A stretch of DNA of 5,333 nucleotides from Methanothrix sp. GTDB lineage: Archaea > Halobacteriota > Methanosarcinia > Methanotrichales > Methanotrichaceae. The translations under genes and the position numbers were made by a program. The stretch spans positions 1 to 5,333 of the forward strand of contig JAJRAT010000125.1 in the NCBI GenBank assembly GCA_028682845.1. Reading direction: 5' to 3'. Below are positions 1 through 5,326 of the stretch, one piece after another (the first letter of the stretch is position 1; each line of letters starts with the position of its first letter). The notes under the pieces are model-generated. The model was given only the letters and a program-made list of their open reading frames with translations. It made no database searches and was not told the origin of the DNA.

Positions 1-1
1 A

Positions 2-745
2 GAGATCCCAATTTCCATCGCCCAGGGTAGCGCAGCCGCAGCAAAAGCCATCAAGCTTCTTCATAAAGGCGTCCTGGAGCTGGAGCCGACCTCGGCCTAT
101 GTTAATCAGGATATTTGTTCCCGTTGCAAGCTTTGCGTGAACATCTGCCCCAAGAAAGCCATCTCGGTGAAGAGCCCGGCTTACGTGGACGAGGCCGCTT
201 GCAAGGGCTGCGGCTCGTGTGCTGCCGCCTGCCCGCTGGACGCCATCGACATGCGTCTCTTCTCAGACGAGCAGATCGTGGCCCAGGTGCGGGCCGCCAC
301 GGAGGAGAAGAGCGAGTATCCCCTCATCGTGGCGTTCCTGTGCAACTGGTGCAGCTACGGAGCAGCGGACCTGGCCGGGACCTCCCGCATCCAGTACCCG
401 ACCAACGCCCGCAACATCCGGGTGATGTGTTCGGCCCGCGTAGATCCGAGCTTCGTCCTGGAAGCATTGCGCCGGGGAGCGGACGGGGTCCTGATCGCAG
501 GCTGCCGTCTGGGCGAGTGCCACTACCACAATGGAAACTACCAGGCGCTGCAAAGGGTGAATGTGCTGAAGGGAGTTCTGGAAAAGATCGGGCTTGATCC
601 CGGTCGGGTCAAGATCGTCTGGTGCGCGGCCAGCGAAGGCGAGATCTTCGCCAAGGACCTCAAGGAGTTCATCGCCGAGCTGAAGGAGATGGGTCCAATC
701 GGAACCGAGCTGAAAAAGAAAAGTGGGGAGGCTGCACTGCCATGA
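2..745 (+). CDS. hdrA: Heterodisulfide reductase subunit A fused to an MvhD domain, 3' part only
   Basis: This is the C-terminal 247 residues of a protein that enters from the left edge. Numbering from the first full codon, a conserved HdrA stretch (IAQGSAAAAKA, residues 6-16) precedes two ferredoxin motifs, C39/C42/C45/C49 and C67/C70/C73/C77, each ending in CP, for two [4Fe-4S] clusters. From about residue 106 an MvhD-type domain follows, with cysteines at 114, 117, 143, 168 and 173; this family carries one [2Fe-2S] cluster. Known role: HdrA holds the bifurcating FAD, and MvhD passes electrons from hydrogenase, formate dehydrogenase or F420H2 oxidase to it. HdrA-MvhD fusions are known in Methanosarcina (HdrA2). 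The FAD and Rossmann part, roughly 500 residues, lies outside. The frame is open to base 2, so a GTG at 137 is internal and not the start. It overlaps the next gene by ATGA. Confidence 0.92.
   Translation, partial: EIPISIAQGSAAAAKAIKLLHKGVLELEPTSAYVNQDICSRCKLCVNICPKKAISVKSPAYVDEAACKGCGSCAAACPLDAIDMRLFSDEQIVAQVRAATEEKSEYPLIVAFLCNWCSYGAADLAGTSRIQYPTNARNIRVMCSARVDPSFVLEALRRGADGVLIAGCRLGECHYHNGNYQALQRVNVLKGVLEKIGLDPGRVKIVWCAASEGEIFAKDLKEFIAELKEMGPIGTELKKKSGEAALP
725..731 (+). promoter_or_regulatory. Ribosome binding site for the small ferredoxin
   Basis: GGGGAGG lies inside the 3' end of the hdrA-mvhD gene, 10 bases before the ATG at 742. A second in-frame ATG at 745 would be 13 bases away. The spacing favours 742, which also gives the ATGA overlap typical of translational coupling. 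Confidence 0.6.
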
Positions 746-1086
746 TGGAGATCGAGAAGGACATGGATGTCGAGGGCACTCACATCATTGTCAGGCAGAG
801 GACAAAAGAGACGGAGAAGACGCTGGATTACGATTACAAGAAATGCGCCGGCTGCTCCATTTGCGTGGCTCTCTGTCCCAAGAAGGCATTGCAGGAGGGG
901 CCGCTGCAGGAGATCGCCAAGGGCCTGGATGCGCCGCCGGTACTCATCGACCTGGATGCGTGCGTCTTTTGCGGGATGTGCGCCAATTTCTGCCCCCTGA
1001 AGGCGTTCAAGATGACAGTCCGAGAGATACCGAAACTGCCCGAAGACGCGGAGGCGAAAGCGGAAGCCGAGACGGCCTCTGCATAA
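742..1086 (+). CDS. Small 2[4Fe-4S] ferredoxin, resembles the N-terminal part of FwdF
   Basis: A 114-residue soluble ferredoxin-like protein. It has two motifs, C35/C38/C41/C45-P and C74/C77/C80/C84-P, separated by an insert with the sequence QEGPLQEIAKGLDAPPVLID. From memory, an insert of this style (GP.GAI..G..DAP followed by an acidic ID motif) sits between the first two clusters of FwdF polyferredoxins; I could not align it. The tail, residues 97-114, is Glu/Ala/Lys-rich and probably a disordered linker. The start at 742 is chosen from the binding site at 725-731 and the 4-base overlap with hdrA-mvhD; the frame is open further upstream, but that part is a shadow of hdrA. It ends with TAA at 1084-1086, and the next ORF begins 3 bases later in the same frame. 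Inferred role: carry electrons between HdrA and the polyferredoxin or a ferredoxin-linked enzyme. Confidence 0.85.
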   Translation: MMEIEKDMDVEGTHIIVRQRTKETEKTLDYDYKKCAGCSICVALCPKKALQEGPLQEIAKGLDAPPVLIDLDACVFCGMCANFCPLKAFKMTVREIPKLPEDAEAKAEAETASA

Positions 1087-1089
1087 GTC

Positions 1090-2229
1090 ATGACGGAAGA
1101 CGCCAAGGAAAACCAGGAAACCAAGAACATCAAGGACATCAAGAACACTGAAAGCACCAAGGACTTCGGGGAACTGCCACAGTACCCGAAGCTGGTAGCA
1201 GAAGCAGTTCCCAATGAAAAATGTCTGCCCTGCATCCTCTGCGAGCCGGTCTGCCCCACGAAGGCGATCAAGGTTACCTTCAACAAAACCCGCGAGGACT
1301 TCGGGCCGCTGCGCACCGGAATTAAAGGCAGGATCGATATCGATCGAGAGAAATGCAACCTCTGCGGCAGGTGTGCGAGATTTTGCAAAGCATTCCTGCT
1401 GGTGGACAAGGGCGAGAAGGAGAAGAATCCCCGCGATCTGGTGCCGTACGAGCAGTTGCTGGTGGATGAGGAGCTGTGCGACTACTGCGGACTATGCGTG
1501 CCCCTCTGCCCGGAAGAGGCCATCAAGGTTGAGGGCGAGCCGCTGAAAATAGAGGATGCAGAGGGCAGCAAAAAGATTGAGGAAATATTCGAGGGCAAGA
1601 TCGAGATCGACAGGGATCTGTGCATCGGCTGCGGCAGGTGTGCCCGGGTCTGTCCCTACGAAGCGATGGACATCAAGAAGCCCTTTGAGGGCGAGATCAA
1701 TCTCAACGAGAAGAATCTGGTGCGATGCGACCCCCTGGGCTGCCAGGCCTGCTTCAATGTCTGCCCGGCAAAATGCTGGTATGTGGACGAGCGGGGAAAG
1801 GCCGCGCCCGTCAAGGATCAGTGCATCTACTGCGGGGCTTGCGAGCGAGCATGCCCCGTCTCGGCAATTGAAGTGCATAGATCCGGTGTTCGGCACACGG
1901 ACATTCAGGAGACGCCCTGGGCTGAGGAGTGGAAGGAAGCCATCTCCGCCATCAAGAGCGGCGAGCGAAAGATCCCGGACGTGAGCGGGGCAGTCGTGCC
2001 GCCCATCATCGAGCGCCCGCCCCTGCCGCCGCCGGAAAAGCCTGTGGTGGACCCGGAGCTTCTCAAGCTGGTGGACGATGCGCTCAAGCCCCTGGTTCCC
2101 TTGCTCAGGAAGCCGAAGGTGAGGCAGATTTTGGAGCGGGAGCCCGCCGAGCAGGCCAGCGAGAAGATCGTGGATCGTCTGCATAAAGATGAAGCCAGGA
2201 AGGCCGCAGCCACAGCAGGAGGGAAATGA
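1090..2229 (+). CDS. Polyferredoxin with six [4Fe-4S] motifs, FwdF-like
   Basis: A 379-residue iron-sulfur electron carrier. Cysteine sets are at 45/48/51/55, 89/92/95/99, 130/133/136/140, 178/181/184/188, 213/218/221/225 and 245/248/251/255, pairing as three double-cluster modules. The second set ends in CK instead of CP. The fifth has wider first spacing (CDPLGCQACFNVCP) with a nearby extra C229; as I remember the family, this wide-spaced motif is also found in FwdF polyferredoxins. Residues 1-27 are Lys/Asn/Asp-rich and built on a 9-base repeat. A proline-rich stretch (about 303-324) leads to a charged helical tail. There is no signal peptide or membrane segment, so it should be cytoplasmic. 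No good ribosome binding site precedes ATG 1090, so translation probably depends on coupling to the upstream ORF, whose stop is 3 bases before. Methanosarcina acetivorans also has a polyferredoxin gene beside hdrA1. Function in electron transfer is near certain; the partner is inferred. Confidence 0.88.
   Translation: MTEDAKENQETKNIKDIKNTESTKDFGELPQYPKLVAEAVPNEKCLPCILCEPVCPTKAIKVTFNKTREDFGPLRTGIKGRIDIDREKCNLCGRCARFCKAFLLVDKGEKEKNPRDLVPYEQLLVDEELCDYCGLCVPLCPEEAIKVEGEPLKIEDAEGSKKIEEIFEGKIEIDRDLCIGCGRCARVCPYEAMDIKKPFEGEINLNEKNLVRCDPLGCQACFNVCPAKCWYVDERGKAAPVKDQCIYCGACERACPVSAIEVHRSGVRHTDIQETPWAEEWKEAISAIKSGERKIPDVSGAVVPPIIERPPLPPPEKPVVDPELLKLVDDALKPLVPLLRKPKVRQILEREPAEQASEKIVDRLHKDEARKAAATAGGK
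1123..1167 (+). repeat. Imperfect 9-base tandem repeat coding a Lys/Asn/Asp-rich segment
   Basis: Five consecutive 9-base units read aagaacatc, aaggacatc, aagaacact, gaaagcacc and aaggacttc. They encode KNI-KDI-KNT-EST-KDF near the N-terminus of the polyferredoxin. The first two units differ by one base, and divergence grows outward. The segment precedes the first cysteine motif by 19 residues, so it is a spacer and not part of a cluster fold. Copy number may vary between strains. Confidence 0.55.
2217..2223 (+). promoter_or_regulatory. Ribosome binding site that fixes the hdrC start
   Basis: AGGAGGG ends 7 bases before ATG 2231, a textbook distance. It decides between 2231 and an in-frame ATG at 2189, which lies inside the polyferredoxin gene and has no such site. 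The polyferredoxin stop (2227-2229) sits between this site and the start. Confidence 0.7.
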
Positions 2230-2230
2230 A

Positions 2231-2773
2231 ATGCCGGATTTTGACGCCGACCGCAAGTTCAAACAAGATGTCCTGCGAATGGCCGGGGCCGAGGTGCAAA
2301 CCTGCATCCAGTGCGGCACCTGCTCGGCCAGCTGCCCCACGGCACACCTCATGAATCCCAGCATCCGCAAGCTGATTAAATACTGTCTGGAGGGCAGAAA
2401 GGAAGAGGCCCTGAAGAACGATACGATCTGGCTTTGCACCTCCTGCCTGCTCTGCACGGTGCGCTGCCCGCGCGGCATTCGGCCAAAAGCTGTTGTCGCT
2501 GCCCTGAAGGACATCGCAGAGCGCGAGGGCATCAAGAGCAAGGACGCCGCCTACGAGCTGATCTTCCAAAAACAGATCCGGGAGCATGGTCGCATCTCCG
2601 AGCTTCCCCTCACCGGCGAGTTCCTGTTCGTGTTTCCCCAGGCTGCGGTTCAATCGATGCAGATGGGACTCGAGATGGCACCGCGCGGCAAGATCAGCCT
2701 GGAAATTGAGAAGATCAAGCCGGAGGGCCGAGAAGAAGTCAAGAGGATCATCGAGGAGCTGGGAGGAAAATGA
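2231..2773 (+). CDS. hdrC: Heterodisulfide reductase subunit C
   Basis: A 180-residue iron-sulfur subunit, close to the usual HdrC size. It carries two cysteine motifs, C25/C28/C31/C35-P (CIQCGTCSASCP) and C69/C72/C75/C79-P (CTSCLLCTVRCP), with the helical linker (around LIKYCLEGRKEEAL) seen in HdrC and in related succinate-dehydrogenase-type ferredoxin subunits. Its [4Fe-4S] clusters are known to relay electrons from HdrA to the noncubane clusters of HdrB in the cytoplasm. It begins one base after the polyferredoxin stop and overlaps hdrB by ATGA at 2770-2773, the usual hdrC-hdrB order. No membrane segment is visible, so this is the soluble HdrABC type and not HdrDE. A membrane-anchored or GlpC-like reading is unlikely given the intact hdrB partner directly downstream. 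Confidence 0.93.
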   Translation: MPDFDADRKFKQDVLRMAGAEVQTCIQCGTCSASCPTAHLMNPSIRKLIKYCLEGRKEEALKNDTIWLCTSCLLCTVRCPRGIRPKAVVAALKDIAEREGIKSKDAAYELIFQKQIREHGRISELPLTGEFLFVFPQAAVQSMQMGLEMAPRGKISLEIEKIKPEGREEVKRIIEELGGK

Positions 2774-3612
2774 AGCTTGCCTACTATCCCGGATGCGTTT
2801 CCCTATCGACCGGAAAAGAGATGGACCTGTCCACCCGCGCCGTCTCTGCCGCGCTCGGAATCGAGCTGGAGGAATTGGAGGACTGGAACTGCTGCGGGGC
2901 AACCCACGTTTCCAATGAGCTGGTCGCGACCGGCCTGTGCGCCCGCAACATGGCTCAGACGGATCTGCCCATAATGACTTCTTGCTCCATCTGCTACAGC
3001 AATTTGAGAACGGCAGCAAAGCAAATGGAAGACCCGGACGTCAAGGCCAGGGTGAATGCCGTCCTGACCAAAAAGTACAGCGGAGCCAGTATTCGTCACG
3101 CCCTGGATGTCATATTGGAAGTACTGGAAAAGAACCAGGATCTCTTGGTTGTGCCCCTGAAGGAATTGAAGGTCGCGCCCTACTACGGTTGCCTCCTCAC
3201 CAGGCCCAGGGGCGTGGACAGCCCGGAGTTCCCCACAATCCTGGAAAAGCTCATCAAGAACCTGCAAGCCGAGCCCATCGACTTCCGGCTTAAAACCTTC
3301 TGCTGCGGCGGACCGATCTTCATGCCCCAGCAAAAGGCGGCGGAGGATACCGCGTTCAAGATCCTGTCGGAAGCCAAAAAAGCAGGGGCTGAGGTCATCG
3401 TGACCGTCTGCCCGCTCTGCCACTTCATGCTGGATGCAAAGCAAAAGGCGCTGGAGCAGAAGCGCGACGAGAAGATAGGCATTCCCGTGCTCTACGTGAC
3501 GCAGTTGGTGGGCATCGCTCTGGGCCTCGGGCCGGAGGAGCTGGGATTGAACATGAATTCCGTTTCACCGATGCCGATGGTGGAGAAGGTGTACGAGAGG
3601 ATGGCGGAATAA
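2770..3612 (+). CDS. hdrB: Heterodisulfide reductase subunit B, catalytic
   Basis: A 280-residue protein with two complete CCG domains, each with the five-cysteine pattern that binds a noncubane [4Fe-4S] cluster. The first has C9, C41-C42, C72 and C75 (YYPGC, NCCGA, SCSIC); the second has C141, C178-C179, C214 and C217 (GCLLTRP, FCCGGP, CPLC). In the HdrABC family these paired clusters cleave the CoM-S-S-CoB disulfide. All ten cysteines are present, so the enzyme looks active. Start ATG 2770 overlaps the hdrC stop; GGGAGG (2761-2766) is only 3 bases away, and GAGGAG at 2753-2758 is 11 bases away, so either could serve. It is the last gene of the operon, followed by T-rich sequence. Related CCG proteins (GlpC, LutA, TfrB-like) are less likely because HdrA and HdrC are encoded next to it. 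Confidence 0.94.
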   Translation: MKLAYYPGCVSLSTGKEMDLSTRAVSAALGIELEELEDWNCCGATHVSNELVATGLCARNMAQTDLPIMTSCSICYSNLRTAAKQMEDPDVKARVNAVLTKKYSGASIRHALDVILEVLEKNQDLLVVPLKELKVAPYYGCLLTRPRGVDSPEFPTILEKLIKNLQAEPIDFRLKTFCCGGPIFMPQQKAAEDTAFKILSEAKKAGAEVIVTVCPLCHFMLDAKQKALEQKRDEKIGIPVLYVTQLVGIALGLGPEELGLNMNSVSPMPMVEKVYERMAE

Positions 3613-3621
3613 CTGATTAGC

Positions 3622-3641
3622 AAATCAAAAAAAACCAAAAA
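3622..3641 (-). terminator. T-tract terminator candidate for the aminotransferase
   Basis: Read on the minus strand this A-rich stretch gives T5 (3637-3641), two G, then T8 (3627-3634), about 45 bases after the aminotransferase stop. This is a typical archaeal intrinsic termination signal. With the plus-strand T-tracts next to it, the 72-base gap probably ends transcription from both sides. Confidence 0.5.
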
Positions 3642-3650
3642 GAATAAGGT

Positions 3651-3694
3651 TTCGCTGCCTGCTTTCTTCTTACGTTTCTTGTTTTCAGGCAGCC
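3651..3694 (+). terminator. Transcription terminator candidate for the hdr operon
   Basis: The inverted repeat GCTGCCTG (3654-3661) and CAGGCAGC (3686-3693) encloses a 24-base pyrimidine-rich loop with several T-tracts (3663-3685). Archaeal RNA polymerase stops at T-rich stretches, so the T-tracts matter more than the stem. It lies 40-80 bases after the hdrB stop in a gap between convergent genes. The right arm overlaps the last codons of the aminotransferase. Confidence 0.5.
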
Positions 3695-4869
3695 TTTTCC
3701 CGAATCGCTTTCGCCAGCCTCCTGATTCCCTCCCCGATCCGCTCGTTATCGGAATTGGAGTAGTTCAGCCTCATGGTGTTGCTGCCGCCGCCGTCTGCGT
3801 AAAATGCCTGGCCGGGAACGAAGGCGACCTTCATGGCGATGGCCCGGTTGAACAGATCCAGCGCCGACATATTCTCCGGCAGCGTGGCCCACAGGAACAT
3901 GCCGCCTTCCGGCCTCGTGAAGTCTACATCTTCTGGGAAGGTATCCTCCATCGTCTCGACCATGAAATCCCGCTGATCCTTGTAGGCCCTCCGTATTTTG
4001 GCGATGTGCAGTTCGATGTCGTTATCCATGAAATACTGATGGACGATTCTCTGGCAGAGATAGTTAGAGTGCAGGTCCGACGCCTGCTTGGCGACGATCA
4101 GCTTCTCCATGATCTCCTCGCAGGCGCAGACCCAGCCCAGCCGCACGCCGGGCGAGACGATCTTGGAGAAGGAGCCGAGCAGCACGGCATCTTCGCCGAG
4201 ATACTTTCTCATGGAGGGCATATCCTCGCCCAGGAACCGCAGCTCGCCGTAAGGATTGTCCTCGATGAAGACCGTGCCGCTGCCCTCCAGCTTCTCAGCC
4301 ACGGCCTGGCGCTTGTCTCTGGAATAAGTTATGCCCGTCGGGTTCTGGAAGTTGGGAACGGAGTAGAAGAGCCTGGCACCGGCTGCGTCTTTGGAGAGTG
4401 TTTCGCCCAGCGCCTCAGGATCGATGCCGTCCTCTTGCAGCGGAATGGAATGGAACTTGGGTTCGAAGAGTCCGAAAGACTGGATGGCGGCAAGATAAGT
4501 GGGCCGCTCCAGGATGACGCTGTCGCCCTTGTTCAGGAACGCCTTTGCCAGAAGATCGAGACCCTGCTGCGAGCCGTTGGTGATCAGGATTTCGTCCGGG
4601 CTAACCCGCAATCCCTGCTTGGCGTATCTCCTAGCGATCAGCTCACGCAGGGGAAAATAGCCTTCCGTGGTGCTGTACTGGAGGGCAGCCTCGCCGCATT
4701 CGCTCAAGACTTTCTGGGTGGCTGCTGCTACCTCTTGCACCGGAAAATATCTGGGGTTGGGCAGTCCGCCTGCAAAGGAGATGATCTCAGGGTCTTCCGT
4801 TACTTTCAGAATCTCTCTGACAAATGATTTGTGGACGCACGACATTCGGTCTGCGAATATTCTGGCCAT
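3685..4869 (-). CDS. PLP-dependent class I/II aminotransferase, LysN / aromatic-like
   Basis: A 394-residue fold-type I PLP enzyme of full family length. Visible motifs in order: SFAGGLPNPRYFP (31-43), QYSTTEGYFPLR (64-75), phosphate-side NGSQQ (98-102), PNFQNPTG with N176, EDNPYG with D204 (pairs with the pyridine nitrogen), SFSK with the Schiff-base lysine K236, and the carboxylate-binding R367 in NTMRLNYS. These place it with 2-aminoadipate / aromatic / branched-chain transaminases and the aminotransferase half of MocR regulators; there is no DNA-binding domain here. Amino donor and substrate cannot be read from sequence. ATG 4869 is chosen because AGAGGA (4886-4881, minus) lies 11 bases upstream; ATG 4845 has no such site. 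It is convergent with the hdr operon, a separate transcription unit with no evident functional link. A long ORF on the opposite strand (3679-4827) is its shadow. Confidence 0.9.
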   Translation of the reverse strand: MARIFADRMSCVHKSFVREILKVTEDPEIISFAGGLPNPRYFPVQEVAAATQKVLSECGEAALQYSTTEGYFPLRELIARRYAKQGLRVSPDEILITNGSQQGLDLLAKAFLNKGDSVILERPTYLAAIQSFGLFEPKFHSIPLQEDGIDPEALGETLSKDAAGARLFYSVPNFQNPTGITYSRDKRQAVAEKLEGSGTVFIEDNPYGELRFLGEDMPSMRKYLGEDAVLLGSFSKIVSPGVRLGWVCACEEIMEKLIVAKQASDLHSNYLCQRIVHQYFMDNDIELHIAKIRRAYKDQRDFMVETMEDTFPEDVDFTRPEGGMFLWATLPENMSALDLFNRAIAMKVAFVPGQAFYADGGGSNTMRLNYSNSDNERIGEGIRRLAKAIREKAA

Positions 4870-4925
4870 TTGGTTCTACTTCCTCTTAATCGAGCATCAA
4901 TGCTGAAATTATGACTCATTTCTTG

Positions 4926-4935
4926 TTTTTTTATT
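4926..4935 (-). promoter_or_regulatory. Weak TATA-like box upstream of the aminotransferase
   Basis: On the minus strand the sequence AATAAAAAAA is preceded by purine-rich GAAG, a possible BRE. Its centre is about 61 bases before ATG 4869. With a start site some 25 bases downstream of the box, the leader would be about 35 bases. The sequence is AT-rich throughout, so this is only a candidate. Confidence 0.25.
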
Positions 4936-4975
4936 CTTCATTCGATTCTTCGTCTGATTGACTTCACGGCAAGAT

Positions 4976-5168
4976 TGGATAATCCTTGCGCTTGGTAATC
5001 TCGGTTTGAGAATAAAAGCAGATATCGACATTGATGCGTCATCGGTTAAGGCGGAAATCCGTTGACAAATCAGGAACAACAATAGGGATTTCACGTCTAT
5101 AGCGCCTTAGCGTGAACCAGGATCTCACGCGAAGCCCCGAAGGGCGCGAACTAGCAGGTGAGATGTAC
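4976..5168 (+). pseudogene. Probable decayed 3' end of an IS200/IS605-type tnpB
   Basis: No intact ORF remains, but fragments in two frames resemble TnpB C-termini. Frame 2 (4994-5062) reads GNLGLRIKADIDIDAS and on to KAEIR before a stop; DIDIDAS can be matched to the RuvC-III motif D-R-D-x-N-A-S of TnpB. Frame 3 (5070-5120) then reads SGTTIGISRL, a stop, and RLSVNQD, which recalls the VGTTGI...VNQE tail of many archaeal TnpBs. It is followed at once by a hairpin of the kind found at IS605 right ends. At least one frameshift and two stops separate the pieces, so any gene is dead. The zinc-finger cysteines and the rest of TnpB are missing. The match is by eye; chance resemblance remains possible. 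Confidence 0.35.
5122..5164 (+). other. Nested hairpin, possible IS605 right end / omega-RNA-like 3' structure
   Basis: Outer arms ATCTCAC (5122-5128) and GTGAGAT (5158-5164) pair perfectly over 7 bases. Inside, GCG (5129-5131) can pair with CGC (5145-5147), and CCC (5135-5137) with GGG (5142-5144). An alternative is GCGTGA (5110-5115) with TCACGC (5125-5130). The context, GTGAACCAGGA before the stem and GATGTAC after it, resembles right ends of archaeal IS1341-type elements, where this structure forms the 3' part of the guide RNA scaffold. The structure is clear; the identity is inferred. Confidence 0.45.
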
Positions 5169-5257
5169 TTTTTAAGCAAAATCAAAGGCTACGAAAATGG
5201 GTAGTAACGAATCCAAAAAACAGGATGCTGGTTAGATTCGAGCCTAAGCTCCCCATG

Positions 5258-5326
5258 ATTTAGGCATACTAAGGTGCTTTTCGTTATCTTCAAACGAAAT
5301 CTATAAATACTATTATGTGCCTAAAT
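5258..5326. repeat. 9-base inverted repeat bracketing the TATA-like box
   Basis: ATTTAGGCA (5258-5266) and TGCCTAAAT (5318-5326) are exact reverse complements with 51 bases between. A further GCCTAA occurs at 5242-5247. A second, shorter inverted repeat, TTTCGTT (5279-5285) and AACGAAA (5293-5299), lies inside and overlaps the BRE-like element. Together they could be operator half-sites for a regulator of the downstream gene. Confidence 0.4.
5295..5309 (+). promoter_or_regulatory. Archaeal BRE/TATA-like promoter for a gene beyond the right edge
   Basis: CGAAA (5295-5299), a BRE-like element, directly precedes TCTATAAATA (5300-5309), close to the archaeal TATA consensus. Transcription would start near the last few bases of the window, so the gene itself is outside. 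The reverse strand also has TATTTATAG here but lacks as good a BRE. Confidence 0.45.

Noticed and set aside
2189..2230. Upstream ATG that would extend hdrC by 14 residues
   Set aside because: It lies inside the polyferredoxin gene without a ribosome binding site, while ATG 2231 has AGGAGGG at 7 bases.
1492..3019. Two overlapping minus-strand ORFs (1492-2541 and 2105-3019) opposite the polyferredoxin, hdrC and hdrB
   Set aside because: They mirror genes with well-supported iron-sulfur motifs, have no motif of their own and overlap each other.
3679..4827. Long plus-strand ORF of 382 codons opposite the aminotransferase
   Set aside because: It is the antisense shadow of a gene with clear PLP-enzyme motifs, and its translation shows no recognisable domain. 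GC-biased third positions commonly open such frames.
4893..4904. Short palindrome AGCAT-CA-ATGCT in the aminotransferase leader
   Set aside because: Five-base arms with no second copy are expected by chance; there is no support for an operator.
4909..5094. Minus-strand ORF of 61 codons upstream of the aminotransferase
   Set aside because: It has a GTG start, no ribosome binding site and no recognisable motif, and it overlaps the transposon-like fragments on the other strand.
5208..5240. CGAATC / GATTCG inverted repeat
   Set aside because: Six-base arms with a 21-base spacer and no extension are weak, and no adjacent function is visible.
5199..5255. tRNA-like look: TTCGA near a CTCCCCA end and a GGG start
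   Set aside because: The span is only about 56 bases, and the would-be T-arm has mismatches and a wrong loop size. No cloverleaf can be drawn.
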